Below the pieces are notes generated by a model that saw nothing but the letters and a program-made list of their open reading frames with translations, had not been told where the DNA came from and did not search any database. The position numbers were made by a program, and so were the translations under genes. Source: Methyloversatilis discipulorum (GTDB lineage Bacteria; Pseudomonadota; Gammaproteobacteria; Burkholderiales; Rhodocyclaceae). Taken from it: DNA of 64,000 bases. The stretch spans positions 1 through 64,000 of the forward strand of contig NZ_JADMJL010000043.1 in NCBI RefSeq assembly GCF_018780585.1. The letters run 5' to 3'. Below are positions 46,368 to 54,553 of the stretch, one piece after another (positions within the stretch are counted from its first letter, which is position 1; each line of letters starts with the position of its first letter).

Positions 46368-48137
46368 GTGCATAGCGCGCACGCCCGCCGCAGCCTGCGC
46401 CTGATCAACGACAGCGGCGCCATTTCCGCTGCGAGCGCCTGGTTGCGCACGCTCGGCGACAGCTTCGATCTGGGCAGCGAACTGGTGTTCCGGCTCGACC
46501 TGTGCGCGTCGGAACTGGTCGCCAACATCGTCAGCTACGCCTTCGACGACGAAGCGCCGCACACCATTGCGCTCGACCTGATCCTCGAACCGCAGTCGGT
46601 CAAGCTGGTGGTGGCCGACGACGGCCGCGAATTCGATCCGCTGGAACTGCCGGAGCCGGTGACGCCGGCCACGCTGGAAGAAGCCAGCGTCGGCGGACTG
46701 GGCGTGCACCTGGTGCGCCAGTTCGCCGATCAGGTCAGTTACGAGCGCACCAGCGGCCGCAACCAGCTCACGCTGGCGTGGACCCGGCCAAGCCGCAGCA
46801 GCCCGAGCGGCAGCCGCACCCCGGTGCGCCGCGGCGTCGAGCGTCGACGCCGTCAGGCCGCGGTGTTCCCGCTGATCCGCGCCGACGGCAGCCGTGTCGG
46901 CCACGACGCACGCGTCGGCGGCGAGCGCCGCGCCCTCGGTTTCATTTCGCGCCTCGACCTGTTTCGCGACGTGCCCTACGCACTGATCGAAGGCCTGCTC
47001 GCCCACTGCGCCCAGCGCGACTACCCGGACGAATACGTGGTGCTGGCGCCCGGCATGCAGAACGACCACGTGGCCCTGGTGCTGGCCGGACGGCTGCGGG
47101 TGTACCTGGACGATCCGGCGACTGACGGCCAGGGGGGCTACACGGTGATCGGCAGCGGCGAATGCGCGGGCGAGCTTTCGATCATCGACGGCGAGCCAGC
47201 GTCCGCCTGGGTGGTGGCCGAACCCGGCACGCGCCTGCTGCTGATCGACGCCCACACCTTCTTTTCCGAACTGCTGCCGCTGCCTCAGGTCGCCCGCAAC
47301 CTGCTGCGCCTGATGGCGGCGCGCATGCGCCAGGCCAATCACCAGGTGGTCGAGCAGGTGCGCCGTTCGCTGGTACTGGAACGCCTGCAGTCGGAGCTGC
47401 GCACCGCACAGGAAATCCAGTCGGGCATGCTGCCGCTGCGCTCGCCGATGTTCGCCGAACATCCGGAGATCGAGTGCGAAGCCAGCATCCAGCAGGCGCG
47501 CGAGATCGGCGGCGACTTCTTCGACGCCTTCTTCATCGACGAGAACCGCCTGTTCGTCGCCATCGGTGACGTCTGCGGCAAGGGCATGCCGGCCGCGCTG
47601 CTGATGATGCGCACACTGACCACGCTGCGCGCAGAAGCGGCACGCAAGCAGGGGCAGAAGGGGCATCTGGAAAGGGTGATGGAACGCACCAACCGCAAGC
47701 TGGCGCTGAACAACGAACGACTGCTGTTCGCCAGCCTGTTCATCGGCCTGCTGGACACCCGCGATGGCAGCTTCCGCTACGCCAACGCCGGTCATCTGCG
47801 GCCGGTGCTGCTTCGTCGTGGCGACGCGCCGGTGCTGCTCAAGGTGCCGCGCAACCCGATAGCCGGCATCGACCCGACCATCGATTACGCACTGGGCGAA
47901 ACCCGGCTCGGCTCGGGCGACCAGTTGCTGCTCTACACCGACGGCGTGACGGAAGCCCTGAACACGCGCGGCGAACTGTTCGGCGAAACGCGGCTGCTGG
48001 CGACGCTGACCGGTCTGCGCGCCGGCGCAGCAGGCGCCATCGACGCGGTACGCGAGGCGACCCGCCTGTTCTGCGACGGTCAGGCACCGTCGGACGACGT
48101 GACGCTGCTGGCGCTGCGCTACATCGGCCACACGTAG
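46368..48137 (+). CDS. Fused RsbW-like kinase, cNMP-binding domain and PP2C phosphatase
   Basis: A 589-residue multidomain regulator. Residues about 10-140 are an RsbW-type HATPase: ELVANIVSYAF with the N-box Asn53, VVADDGREFDP (Asp84/85) and the G-loop GGLGVHLVRQFAD. Residues about 195-315 look like a cyclic-nucleotide-binding domain (GMQNDHVALVLAGRLRVYL, GECAGELSIIDGEPA). Residues about 345-589 are a PP2C/RsbU phosphatase with GGDFFD (381-386), GDVCGKGM and a late SDDVTLL. Kinase and phosphatase for the upstream STAS antagonist thus sit in one chain, perhaps switched by cAMP or cGMP. Translation starts at GTG with GGAG seven bases upstream. No sigma factor is adjacent. Confidence 0.85.
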   Translation: MHSAHARRSLRLINDSGAISAASAWLRTLGDSFDLGSELVFRLDLCASELVANIVSYAFDDEAPHTIALDLILEPQSVKLVVADDGREFDPLELPEPVTPATLEEASVGGLGVHLVRQFADQVSYERTSGRNQLTLAWTRPSRSSPSGSRTPVRRGVERRRRQAAVFPLIRADGSRVGHDARVGGERRALGFISRLDLFRDVPYALIEGLLAHCAQRDYPDEYVVLAPGMQNDHVALVLAGRLRVYLDDPATDGQGGYTVIGSGECAGELSIIDGEPASAWVVAEPGTRLLLIDAHTFFSELLPLPQVARNLLRLMAARMRQANHQVVEQVRRSLVLERLQSELRTAQEIQSGMLPLRSPMFAEHPEIECEASIQQAREIGGDFFDAFFIDENRLFVAIGDVCGKGMPAALLMMRTLTTLRAEAARKQGQKGHLERVMERTNRKLALNNERLLFASLFIGLLDTRDGSFRYANAGHLRPVLLRRGDAPVLLKVPRNPIAGIDPTIDYALGETRLGSGDQLLLYTDGVTEALNTRGELFGETRLLATLTGLRAGAAGAIDAVREATRLFCDGQAPSDDVTLLALRYIGHT

Positions 48138-48142
48138 AACAT

Positions 48143-48178
48143 GCATCCGCCACGTCCTTCACGGACGGCGGCGGATGC
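48143..48178. terminator. Bidirectional hairpin between convergent genes
   Basis: GCATCCGCC pairs with GGCGGATGC, and the inner CGTCC pairs with GGACG around a short loop. The hairpin lies between the stop of the kinase/phosphatase gene and the stop of the parvulin gene. There is no long T run on either side, so its terminator strength is uncertain. Confidence 0.5.
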
Positions 48179-48187
48179 CCGTCGTGC

Positions 48188-48988
48188 TTACTGCACCTTG
48201 GCCTTCGACATCAGCGATTCGATGTGGGTCTGCACCGCCTGCTGCTGCATCGATTCGATCACGCGGTCCTTCACCTCCTCGAACTTCGGCGCTTCGGCGC
48301 GGCGGACGTCGTCGAGCTGGATCACGTGGAAGCCGTAGGCGGTTTTGACCGGCTCGGTCGTGAACTGGCCCTTCTCCAGCTTCTGCAGTGCGGCGTCGAA
48401 CTCCGGCACGAAGGAGCCCGGGCGCGACCAGCCCAGTTCACCGCCGCGCTCCTTGCTGCCCGGATCGTTCGACACCGACACCAGTTCCGCGAACGGCGTG
48501 CCGGCCTGCAGCTTGGCAATGATGTCGCGCGCGACCTCTTCGGAATCGACCAGGATGTGGCGCGACGCGTATTCGTTCGGGCCGCCCTGAGCGACCACGC
48601 GCTCGTACTCGGCGCGGGCAGCCGCCTCGGTTACCGGGTTCTTCTCGACCCAGCGCTCCAGGTAGGCGTTGGCCAGCATTTCGCCACTGGAATAGGCGAT
48701 GCGCTGCTGCACCTCCGGCACCTTGTCGGTACCGGCCTTGCGTGCCGCCTGCAGCAGCACCTCGCGGCGCACCAGGTGCTCGCGCACACGGTTGCGCAGG
48801 TCCTCGTTGTCCGGCGCGCCCTGGGCGACCTGCTCACGCACCAGCAGATCCGCCAGCGCGGCGGGCACGGCCACGCCATTGACCTTGGCCAGCGCGGCAC
48901 CGGCCGCAGGCGCCTTGGTCTGGGCCACGGCGGAGGCAGCAACACTCATCATCAGGGCGGCGGCAAGTGCGCCGATACGGTGGTTCAT
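48188..48988 (-). CDS. Periplasmic peptidyl-prolyl cis-trans isomerase (parvulin)
   Basis: A 266-residue protein with a signal peptide (1-22, SAVAQ), a SurA/PrsA-like N-terminal helical part and one parvulin domain (about 140-235). The domain shows YASRHILVDSEE, ISNDP-like SVSNDPGSKERGGELGWSRPG (outline) and TAYGFHVIQLDD. It helps fold exported or outer-membrane proteins. It is shorter than SurA and has one rotamase domain, so it is a PpiC/PrsA-type protein. It is convergent with the phosphatase gene. Confidence 0.88.
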   Translation of the reverse strand: MNHRIGALAAALMMSVAASAVAQTKAPAAGAALAKVNGVAVPAALADLLVREQVAQGAPDNEDLRNRVREHLVRREVLLQAARKAGTDKVPEVQQRIAYSSGEMLANAYLERWVEKNPVTEAAARAEYERVVAQGGPNEYASRHILVDSEEVARDIIAKLQAGTPFAELVSVSNDPGSKERGGELGWSRPGSFVPEFDAALQKLEKGQFTTEPVKTAYGFHVIQLDDVRRAEAPKFEEVKDRVIESMQQQAVQTHIESLMSKAKVQ

Positions 48989-49151
48989 CAGGACATCCTC
49001 GTGGGTTGTATGGGGCTCGATCGAGCGGAATGCTTATACCGCCCTTTTGGCCGGCGTGGCGAGGGCCGCTGTAACCGTGCTGTCGCCGCGACGTCATATG
49101 TGCTGAACACGCGCTGCATATCTTGAAGCGGTACCCTTCACGGAGACGGGA

Positions 49152-49910
49152 ATGCTTCAGATCGATTCGGCACGCGAACGGCGTGCCCAGCGCAACCTCA
49201 GCGTCACGCTGGCGGCCTGCGAGTCCGAGGTGCTGGCGGCGCAGCAGTTGCGCTGGCGGGTGTTCGCCGACGAACTTGGCGCACGGCTCGACAGCACGGT
49301 GCACGGCGCCGACATCGACCGCTTCGACGCCCACTGCAAACACCTGATCGTGCGCGACGAGGACAACGGCCGCATCGTCGGCTGCTACCGCATCCTGCCG
49401 CCCGAAGCCGCGCGACGCACCGGCGGCTACTACTCGGAAACCGAGTTCGACCTCGGCCGGCTCGACCATCTGCGCCCGCAGATGGTGGAAATTGGCCGCT
49501 CCTGCATCGACGCCGATTACCGCAGCAACGCGGCGGTGATCGCGCTGCTGTGGTCCGGACTCGCGCGCTACATGCTGGACAGCGGTCACCAGTACCTGAT
49601 CGGCTGCGCCAGCATCGGTCTGGCCGACGGCGGGCATAACGCTGCAGCCATCTGGGCCGGTCTGTCCGCGCACATGGCGCCGGCCGAGTACCGCGTGTTC
49701 CCGAAGGTGCGCCTGCCGCTCGAACGGCTGACGCCGAACGCCGCCAGCGTCGTGCCGCCGCTGGTCAAGGGCTATATCCGCGCCGGCGCCGAGGTGTGCG
49801 GCGAACCGGCCTGGGATCCAGATTTCAACACCGCCGACCTGCCGCTGCTGCTCACCATGGCCAAGCTGGACGCGCGCTACGCCCGCCACTTCATACAGCG
49901 CGCCGCCTGA
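49152..49910 (+). CDS. OlsB-type N-acyltransferase (GNAT-like)
   Basis: A 252-residue protein of the hemolysin/OlsB family, which adds a 3-hydroxyacyl chain from acyl carrier protein to ornithine. Conserved parts are LRWRVFADELGAR near residues 33-45, DAHCKHLIVRD, VGCYRILPP, the EIGRSCID segment and LIGCASIGLADGG. It is followed 24 bases later by an OlsA-like acyltransferase, the usual two-step ornithine-lipid pair, although other acyl-amine products are possible. Confidence 0.8.
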   Translation: MLQIDSARERRAQRNLSVTLAACESEVLAAQQLRWRVFADELGARLDSTVHGADIDRFDAHCKHLIVRDEDNGRIVGCYRILPPEAARRTGGYYSETEFDLGRLDHLRPQMVEIGRSCIDADYRSNAAVIALLWSGLARYMLDSGHQYLIGCASIGLADGGHNAAAIWAGLSAHMAPAEYRVFPKVRLPLERLTPNAASVVPPLVKGYIRAGAEVCGEPAWDPDFNTADLPLLLTMAKLDARYARHFIQRAA

Positions 49911-49934
49911 TCCGCGAACCGGGGAGGACGTAAG

Positions 49935-50771
49935 ATGTCTGTCATCAGTCTGTTTGCCGACCTCGATCTTCCCTTGTCGCATCCTCATCCGCACCACCCC
50001 GCGGCGGCGCGCGCCGCCGCGGCCACGCACCACACGTCCGGCCTGCGCGCACAGGCGCGCATGACCTGGCGCATCGCGCGGCTGGCCGTACATCTGGCCG
50101 CCGGCTGTTCGCGCGTCGCCCTGCTCTATCCGCTGGTCGGCGAGCGCACGCAACGCAAGATGCGTGCACGCTGGTCGCGCCAGCTGCTCGGTGTGCTCGG
50201 CGTCGAACTGCAGGCGCAGGGGCCGCTGCCGCGGCCCGGCCAGCTGCTGGTGAGCAATCACATCTCGTGGGTGGACGTGTTCGTGATCAACGCCATCTCG
50301 CCACTGTCCTTCGTCTGTAAGGACGAGGTGCGCAGCTGGCCGCTGCTCGGCTGGCTGGTGGCGCGCAACCACACGGTGTTCATCCGTCGCGCCAGCCGCA
50401 GTTCGGCGGCCGAGGTGCGCGACCGGCTGGTCGGCTCGCTCAGCTGCGGACGCAGCGTGATGGTGTTCCCTGAAGGCACGACCACCGACGGCCGCGCCGT
50501 GCTGCCCTTCCGCGCCGCGCTGTTCCAGGCGGCGATCGACGCCGGCCGTGCGGTCAAGCCGGTGCGCCTGCGCTATGTCGATCACCGTGGCGAGCACTCG
50601 GACGCCGCCGCCTACATCGACGACGTGAGCTTCTGGCAGTCGGTCTGCATGCTGGCGCGCGCGCCGCGCACGGTGGCCCGGGTCGAACTGCTGCCGGCGC
50701 TGCCCTCGCACGGCCTGACGCGGCAGGATCTGGCGCAGGTGACACACGCCCAGGTGAGCGCGACCGCCTGA
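49935..50771 (+). CDS. OlsA/PlsC-type 1-acyl-glycerol-phosphate-like acyltransferase
   Basis: A 278-residue membrane-associated acyltransferase with the NHxxxxD motif (NHISWVD) and the FPEGTT motif of PlsC/OlsA enzymes. A hydrophobic stretch lies around residues 50-70. It would O-acylate the lyso-ornithine lipid made by the upstream OlsB-type enzyme; a plain phosphatidic-acid role is an alternative. A His-rich HPHPHHPAAARAAA patch is found in the N-terminal 40 residues. Confidence 0.82.
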   Translation: MSVISLFADLDLPLSHPHPHHPAAARAAAATHHTSGLRAQARMTWRIARLAVHLAAGCSRVALLYPLVGERTQRKMRARWSRQLLGVLGVELQAQGPLPRPGQLLVSNHISWVDVFVINAISPLSFVCKDEVRSWPLLGWLVARNHTVFIRRASRSSAAEVRDRLVGSLSCGRSVMVFPEGTTTDGRAVLPFRAALFQAAIDAGRAVKPVRLRYVDHRGEHSDAAAYIDDVSFWQSVCMLARAPRTVARVELLPALPSHGLTRQDLAQVTHAQVSATA

Positions 50772-50870
50772 ACAGTTGATTCGGATCAACGGCCGCGCAG
50801 CACGGCGGCGTACCGTGGAATCGGAGGCTGCGGCACGGTGCCGCAGACCGGACGGTACGAGGAGAACCGC

Positions 50871-51377
50871 ATGATCCGCGAAGTCACCGGCGACATTCTT
50901 TTTACCCGCGCCCAGGTCATCGCCCACGGCATCGCCGTGCGCGAACGTTTCGACCACGGTCTGGCGCTGGCGCTGCGCGAGCGCTGGCCGTCGATGGCGC
51001 GCGACTACCGGCACGCACAGCACGGCCGCCACATGGTGCCGGGCGAGGTGTGGTCGTGGGCCGGCGTCGATAACGACGGCAGTACGCGCAACATCGTGAA
51101 CATGCTCACCCAGGACATGGTGGGCGAAGGCCCGGCGGCGAAACCGGGCAAGGCGACGGTCGAGCACGTGCATCACGCACTGAAGGCGCTGGCCCGGCAC
51201 CTGCAGGCGATCGGCGCCACCAGCGTGGCGCTGCCGCGGCTGGCCACCGGCGTCGGCGGTCTGGAGTGGGCCGAGGTGAAGCCGCTGATCGAACAGCATC
51301 TGGCACCGCTGGGCATTCCGGTCGTCGTCTACGAAACCTATCGCAAGGACGTGGTGGCGGACGAGAAGCTGCACTGA
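50871..51377 (+). CDS. Macro-domain protein
   Basis: A 168-residue macro-domain protein with the N-terminal VTGDILF followed by VIAHGIA, then VNMLTQ and the ribose loop LPRLATGVGGLEW. Macro domains bind or hydrolyse ADP-ribose from proteins, DNA or OAADPr. The usual Asn before the GxG loop in hydrolases is not obvious here. AGGAG sits seven bases before the ATG at 50871. No DarT or ADP-ribosyltransferase gene is adjacent, so it stands alone. Confidence 0.8.
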   Translation: MIREVTGDILFTRAQVIAHGIAVRERFDHGLALALRERWPSMARDYRHAQHGRHMVPGEVWSWAGVDNDGSTRNIVNMLTQDMVGEGPAAKPGKATVEHVHHALKALARHLQAIGATSVALPRLATGVGGLEWAEVKPLIEQHLAPLGIPVVVYETYRKDVVADEKLH

Positions 51378-51398
51378 CGCCGTCGGTGCGGCAGGCGC

Positions 51399-51788
51399 TC
51401 AGCGCCCGTCGCGCAGGCTGTCGATCAGCGCCATATTGTGTTCGAGCAGGCGATTGCACTCGTCGTCGCGCTGCGCGAACGCGTCGTCCAGCCCCTGCGC
51501 CTGCGCAGGGTCGGCGCGGCGTTCGGCCAGTACCTTGCGCTCGCGTGCCAGCACGGCCGTGACCTGCGGACGTTCGCCCAGACGCATCGCCAGCGACAGA
51601 TAGTTTTTCGCCGCGTACTGGACACGCACGGTTCGGCTCGCCTGCGGATGCGCCGCCGCCATGTCGCCGTAGATCGCCGAGCAGGCGGCCAGTCGTTCCG
51701 CCAGTGTCGGCCGGTCCAGCACCTGCGCCTGCGCGCCGGCAGCAACCAGCAAAAAGGTCATCGAGACTGCTGTGTGTTTGATGTGCAT
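51399..51788 (-). CDS. Small secreted protein of unknown function
   Basis: A 129-residue protein with a signal peptide (1-21, GAQAQ) and a helical soluble part containing two cysteines (about positions 36 and 112) that could pair. The family was not recognised. GGAGG precedes the ATG at 51788. It is convergent with the macro-domain gene and 161 bases downstream of the DNA ligase gene. Confidence 0.6.
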   Translation of the reverse strand: MHIKHTAVSMTFLLVAAGAQAQVLDRPTLAERLAACSAIYGDMAAAHPQASRTVRVQYAAKNYLSLAMRLGERPQVTAVLARERKVLAERRADPAQAQGLDDAFAQRDDECNRLLEHNMALIDSLRDGR

Positions 51789-51949
51789 GCAAAAGCCTCC
51801 GTGTCCGGCATCGCAGCGTAAACACCCTGCCTCCGTCGCTGCGGCCGCAGCGACGCGATGAGGACGATCGCCTCGTTCGATCGGGTGCACATCCCCGCCT
51901 TTGCGGCCATCGGCATCGCCGCGCCCGGGACTGTTTCCCTCGGCATGCG

Positions 51950-52777
51950 CTAGGGCAGCAGGCGCTCGCGCAGGAAAACCGGAAAGCGCGGCTGGCCGCG
52001 CGGCGTCAGCTCACGATAGCGGTAGGTGACGACGGCGCCGATGGCCGGCGGCGCCGCACGCTGGGCGTCGGTGAAGCCGCTGCCGATGCGGAAGCGTCGA
52101 CCCGCTGCATCAATCACCTCGAGCGCGCCCAGCCGGCCGCGATGGCGACCCTTACCCGGCAGGTGGGCGAGCACGGTCGCTTCGGCATCGAGAAAGGGCG
52201 TGAGCTTGAGCAATGCGTCGCTGCGACCGACCGTCCAGCGGGCATCGGCCCGGTGCAGCATCAGGCCTTCGCCACCGCCGGCGACGACCTCGTCGAACAG
52301 CGCCTGCAGCGCGGCGCGGTCGGCCAGCCGCTGCTGCGGCACGACCCGTATCCAGTCGGCAACGGTCTCGTCGACCAGCTGCTCCATGCGTGCGAGCCGC
52401 TGCGAAAAGTCGCCGTCTGCGCCGGGCAGATCGAACAGCATGTAGCGCACCGCGCGCCAGTCGGCATCCGCCGGGCGCTCGCTGCGGACGATGCCGGACA
52501 CTTCGTCGAAGCGGCCTCGCCCCAGCCACAGCTCGCCGTCGAGCGGGAATCCGGGCAGCGGCGCGACGAACCACGCCGGTGCGGCAATGGCGGCGCCGTT
52601 GCGCAGGCGCAGCGCCTGCCCGTCCCAGCGGGCGCGGACACCGTCGAGCTTTTCGCTGATCCAGTAGGGCGTCGGGTCGATGTCGGCGGGCGCGCGCTGC
52701 GCCAGCATCGGCAGCAGCGGGTCGGCAACAGCGAATGACGAAAACAGGCCGCAAAGACAGAACAGCAGCACGCGCAT
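51950..52777 (-). CDS. Exported ATP-dependent DNA ligase (LigE-like)
   Basis: A 275-residue ATP-dependent DNA ligase with an N-terminal signal peptide (1-18, FAVAD). The nucleotidyl lysine lies in EKLDGVRARWDG (Lys43), with LDGELWLG, YMLFDLPG, GEGLMLH and LKLTPF for the later motifs, plus a short OB-like tail. Such periplasmic ligases join DNA outside the cytoplasm and are linked to DNA uptake or biofilm DNA in other Gram-negative bacteria. No other competence genes are in this window. The length is typical for the LigE type. Confidence 0.88.
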   Translation of the reverse strand: MRVLLFCLCGLFSSFAVADPLLPMLAQRAPADIDPTPYWISEKLDGVRARWDGQALRLRNGAAIAAPAWFVAPLPGFPLDGELWLGRGRFDEVSGIVRSERPADADWRAVRYMLFDLPGADGDFSQRLARMEQLVDETVADWIRVVPQQRLADRAALQALFDEVVAGGGEGLMLHRADARWTVGRSDALLKLTPFLDAEATVLAHLPGKGRHRGRLGALEVIDAAGRRFRIGSGFTDAQRAAPPAIGAVVTYRYRELTPRGQPRFPVFLRERLLP

Positions 52778-52868
52778 GGTCGGGACTCCGATGACGGAGC
52801 CGCGATTATCCCGCTTTATGACAAAGGCAAAAGTCGAGGCGCCCGCTCGTGCAGCCTGTTACGGTCGT

Positions 52869-53078
52869 TCAGCGCGCCTCGCCGGCCTTGCCACGCTCGC
52901 GCTGGTAGCGCTCGTATTCGAGGTTCGCGGTATCCAGGCAGCGGCTGCGTTCGGCCGCATCGACGATGCGGTCGCACTCGTTCTGGCGCCAGCCGGCAGC
53001 GCTGTCATAGACCTGCCGGCTGCTGCAGCCCGCGAGTACGCAGGTCAGCACGGTGATGGCGGCGATCGGGCGGATCAC
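52869..53078 (-). CDS. Small lipoprotein trailing the liv operon
   Basis: A 69-residue lipoprotein: a hydrophobic signal ending in LAGC (Cys18) and a charged helical part with four more cysteines or near-cysteines (WRQNECDRIVDAAERSRC) that may form a disulfide. I choose the GTG at 53078, which has GGGGAG seven bases upstream, located inside the end of livF. The reading frame can be extended to an ATG at 53105 without a ribosome site. The function is unknown. Confidence 0.6.
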   Translation of the reverse strand: MIRPIAAITVLTCVLAGCSSRQVYDSAAGWRQNECDRIVDAAERSRCLDTANLEYERYQRERGKAGEAR

Positions 53079-53082
53079 GGCT

Positions 53083-53784
53083 TCACTCCCCGAGATAGGC
53101 GGCACGCACCGCCGGGTTGTCCAGCAGTTCGGCCGCCGGTGCGCTCAGCGTGATTTCGCCGCCATCCATCACGCAGCCGCGGTCGCACAGCGACAGCGCG
53201 AGCCGCGCGTTCTGTTCGACCAGCAGCAGCGTGACCCCTTCGCGCGCGACTTCGCGGATCACGTCGAACACCGTGTCGACCATGATGGGCGACAGCCCCA
53301 TCGACGGCTCGTCGAGCAGCAGGATGCGTGGCCGGCTCATCAGCGCGCGGCCGATGGCCACCATCTGCTGCTCGCCGCCGGACAGCGTGCCGGCGGTCTG
53401 GCCCGCGCGCTCCTTCAGCCGCGGCAGCAGGCCGAACACGCGCTCGATGTCGGCGTCGACGACCGCCTTGTCGTCGCGTACGTAGGCGCCCATTTCGAGG
53501 TTTTCCAGCACCGACAGCCGGGCGAACACGCCCCGCCCCTCCGGCACCAGCGCCAGACCCTTGCGCACCAGCAGGTGCGGCGGCGCGTGCTCGATCGCCT
53601 CGCCGCTCAGCTTCACGCTGCCGCGCGCCGGCAGCATGCGGGCGATGGCCTTCAGCGTGCTGGTCTTGCCGGCACCGTTGGCGCCGATCAGCGCCACCTT
53701 CTCGCCGGCGGCGACATCGAGGTCGACGCCGCGCACCGCGCAGATGCCGCCGTAATGCACTTCGAGTCCGCGCACCTCAAGCAT
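53083..53784 (-). CDS. livF: Branched-chain amino-acid ABC transporter ATPase LivF
   Basis: A 233-residue ATPase with Walker A GANGAGKT, signature LSGGEQQM, Walker B LLLDEPS and the switch His region replaced as usual in LivF. It powers LivHM-mediated import with LivG. It overlaps livG by eight bases and is the last transporter gene of the operon. Confidence 0.93.
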   Translation of the reverse strand: MLEVRGLEVHYGGICAVRGVDLDVAAGEKVALIGANGAGKTSTLKAIARMLPARGSVKLSGEAIEHAPPHLLVRKGLALVPEGRGVFARLSVLENLEMGAYVRDDKAVVDADIERVFGLLPRLKERAGQTAGTLSGGEQQMVAIGRALMSRPRILLLDEPSMGLSPIMVDTVFDVIREVAREGVTLLLVEQNARLALSLCDRGCVMDGGEITLSAPAAELLDNPAVRAAYLGE

Positions 53785-54553
53785 CGACCGCCTCCGTCCC
53801 GAGGTAGGCGGCAATCACGCGCGGGTCGCGCCGCACGACGTCCGGCACGTCCTCTGCAATCTTCTCGCCGTAGTCCAGCACGGCGACGCGGTCGCACAAG
53901 CCCATCACCAGTTTCACGTCGTGCTCGATCAGCAGCACGGTCAGGCCGTCGCCGCGCAGCTTTTCGATCAGCGCACGCAGGCCGGCGGTTTCGGTCGCGT
54001 TCATGCCGGCAGCCGGTTCGTCCAGCGCCAGCAGCTTCGGTTCGGTGGCCAGTGCGCGGGCGATCTCCAGCCGGCGCTGGTCGCCGTAGCTCAGATGGGT
54101 GGCCTGCTGGTTGGCCAGCCGGTCGATGCCGACATAGCGCAGCAAGGCATGCGCGCGCGCCTCGGTGTCAGCCTCCTCGCGCCGCGCCGCCGGCGTGCGC
54201 AGAATGGCGCCGAGCACGCCGGTGCGCAGCCGGATGTGGCGGCCCACCATCACGTTCTCCAGCGCGCTCATCGCGCCGAACAGCCGGATGTTCTGAAAGG
54301 TGCGGGCGATGCCGACGCCGGCGATGCGGTGCGGCACGCCCAGCGGCAGCGGCTGACCGTTGAAGCGCACCTCGCCCTGGTCGGCGCTGTACAGGCCGGT
54401 GAGCACGTTGAAGAAGCTGGTCTTGCCGGCGCCATTGGGACCGATCAGGCCGTACACCTCGCCGGCGCGAATGGCCAGCGACACGTCGCGCAGCGCCTGC
54501 ACGCCGCCGAAGCGCTTGCTGATGCCGCTCGCTTCGAGCAGAGGCGTGCTCAT
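53777..54553 (-). CDS. livG: Branched-chain amino-acid ABC transporter ATPase LivG
   Basis: A 258-residue ATPase with Walker A GPNGAGKT, the Liv-type long loop VGRHIRLRTGVLGAILRTP, signature LSYGDQRRLEIARALATEP, Walker B LALDEPAAGMN and IEHDVKLVMGLCD. It pairs with LivF on the inner face of LivHM. It overlaps livM by four bases. Confidence 0.95.
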   Translation of the reverse strand: MSTPLLEASGISKRFGGVQALRDVSLAIRAGEVYGLIGPNGAGKTSFFNVLTGLYSADQGEVRFNGQPLPLGVPHRIAGVGIARTFQNIRLFGAMSALENVMVGRHIRLRTGVLGAILRTPAARREEADTEARAHALLRYVGIDRLANQQATHLSYGDQRRLEIARALATEPKLLALDEPAAGMNATETAGLRALIEKLRGDGLTVLLIEHDVKLVMGLCDRVAVLDYGEKIAEDVPDVVRRDPRVIAAYLGTEAVDA

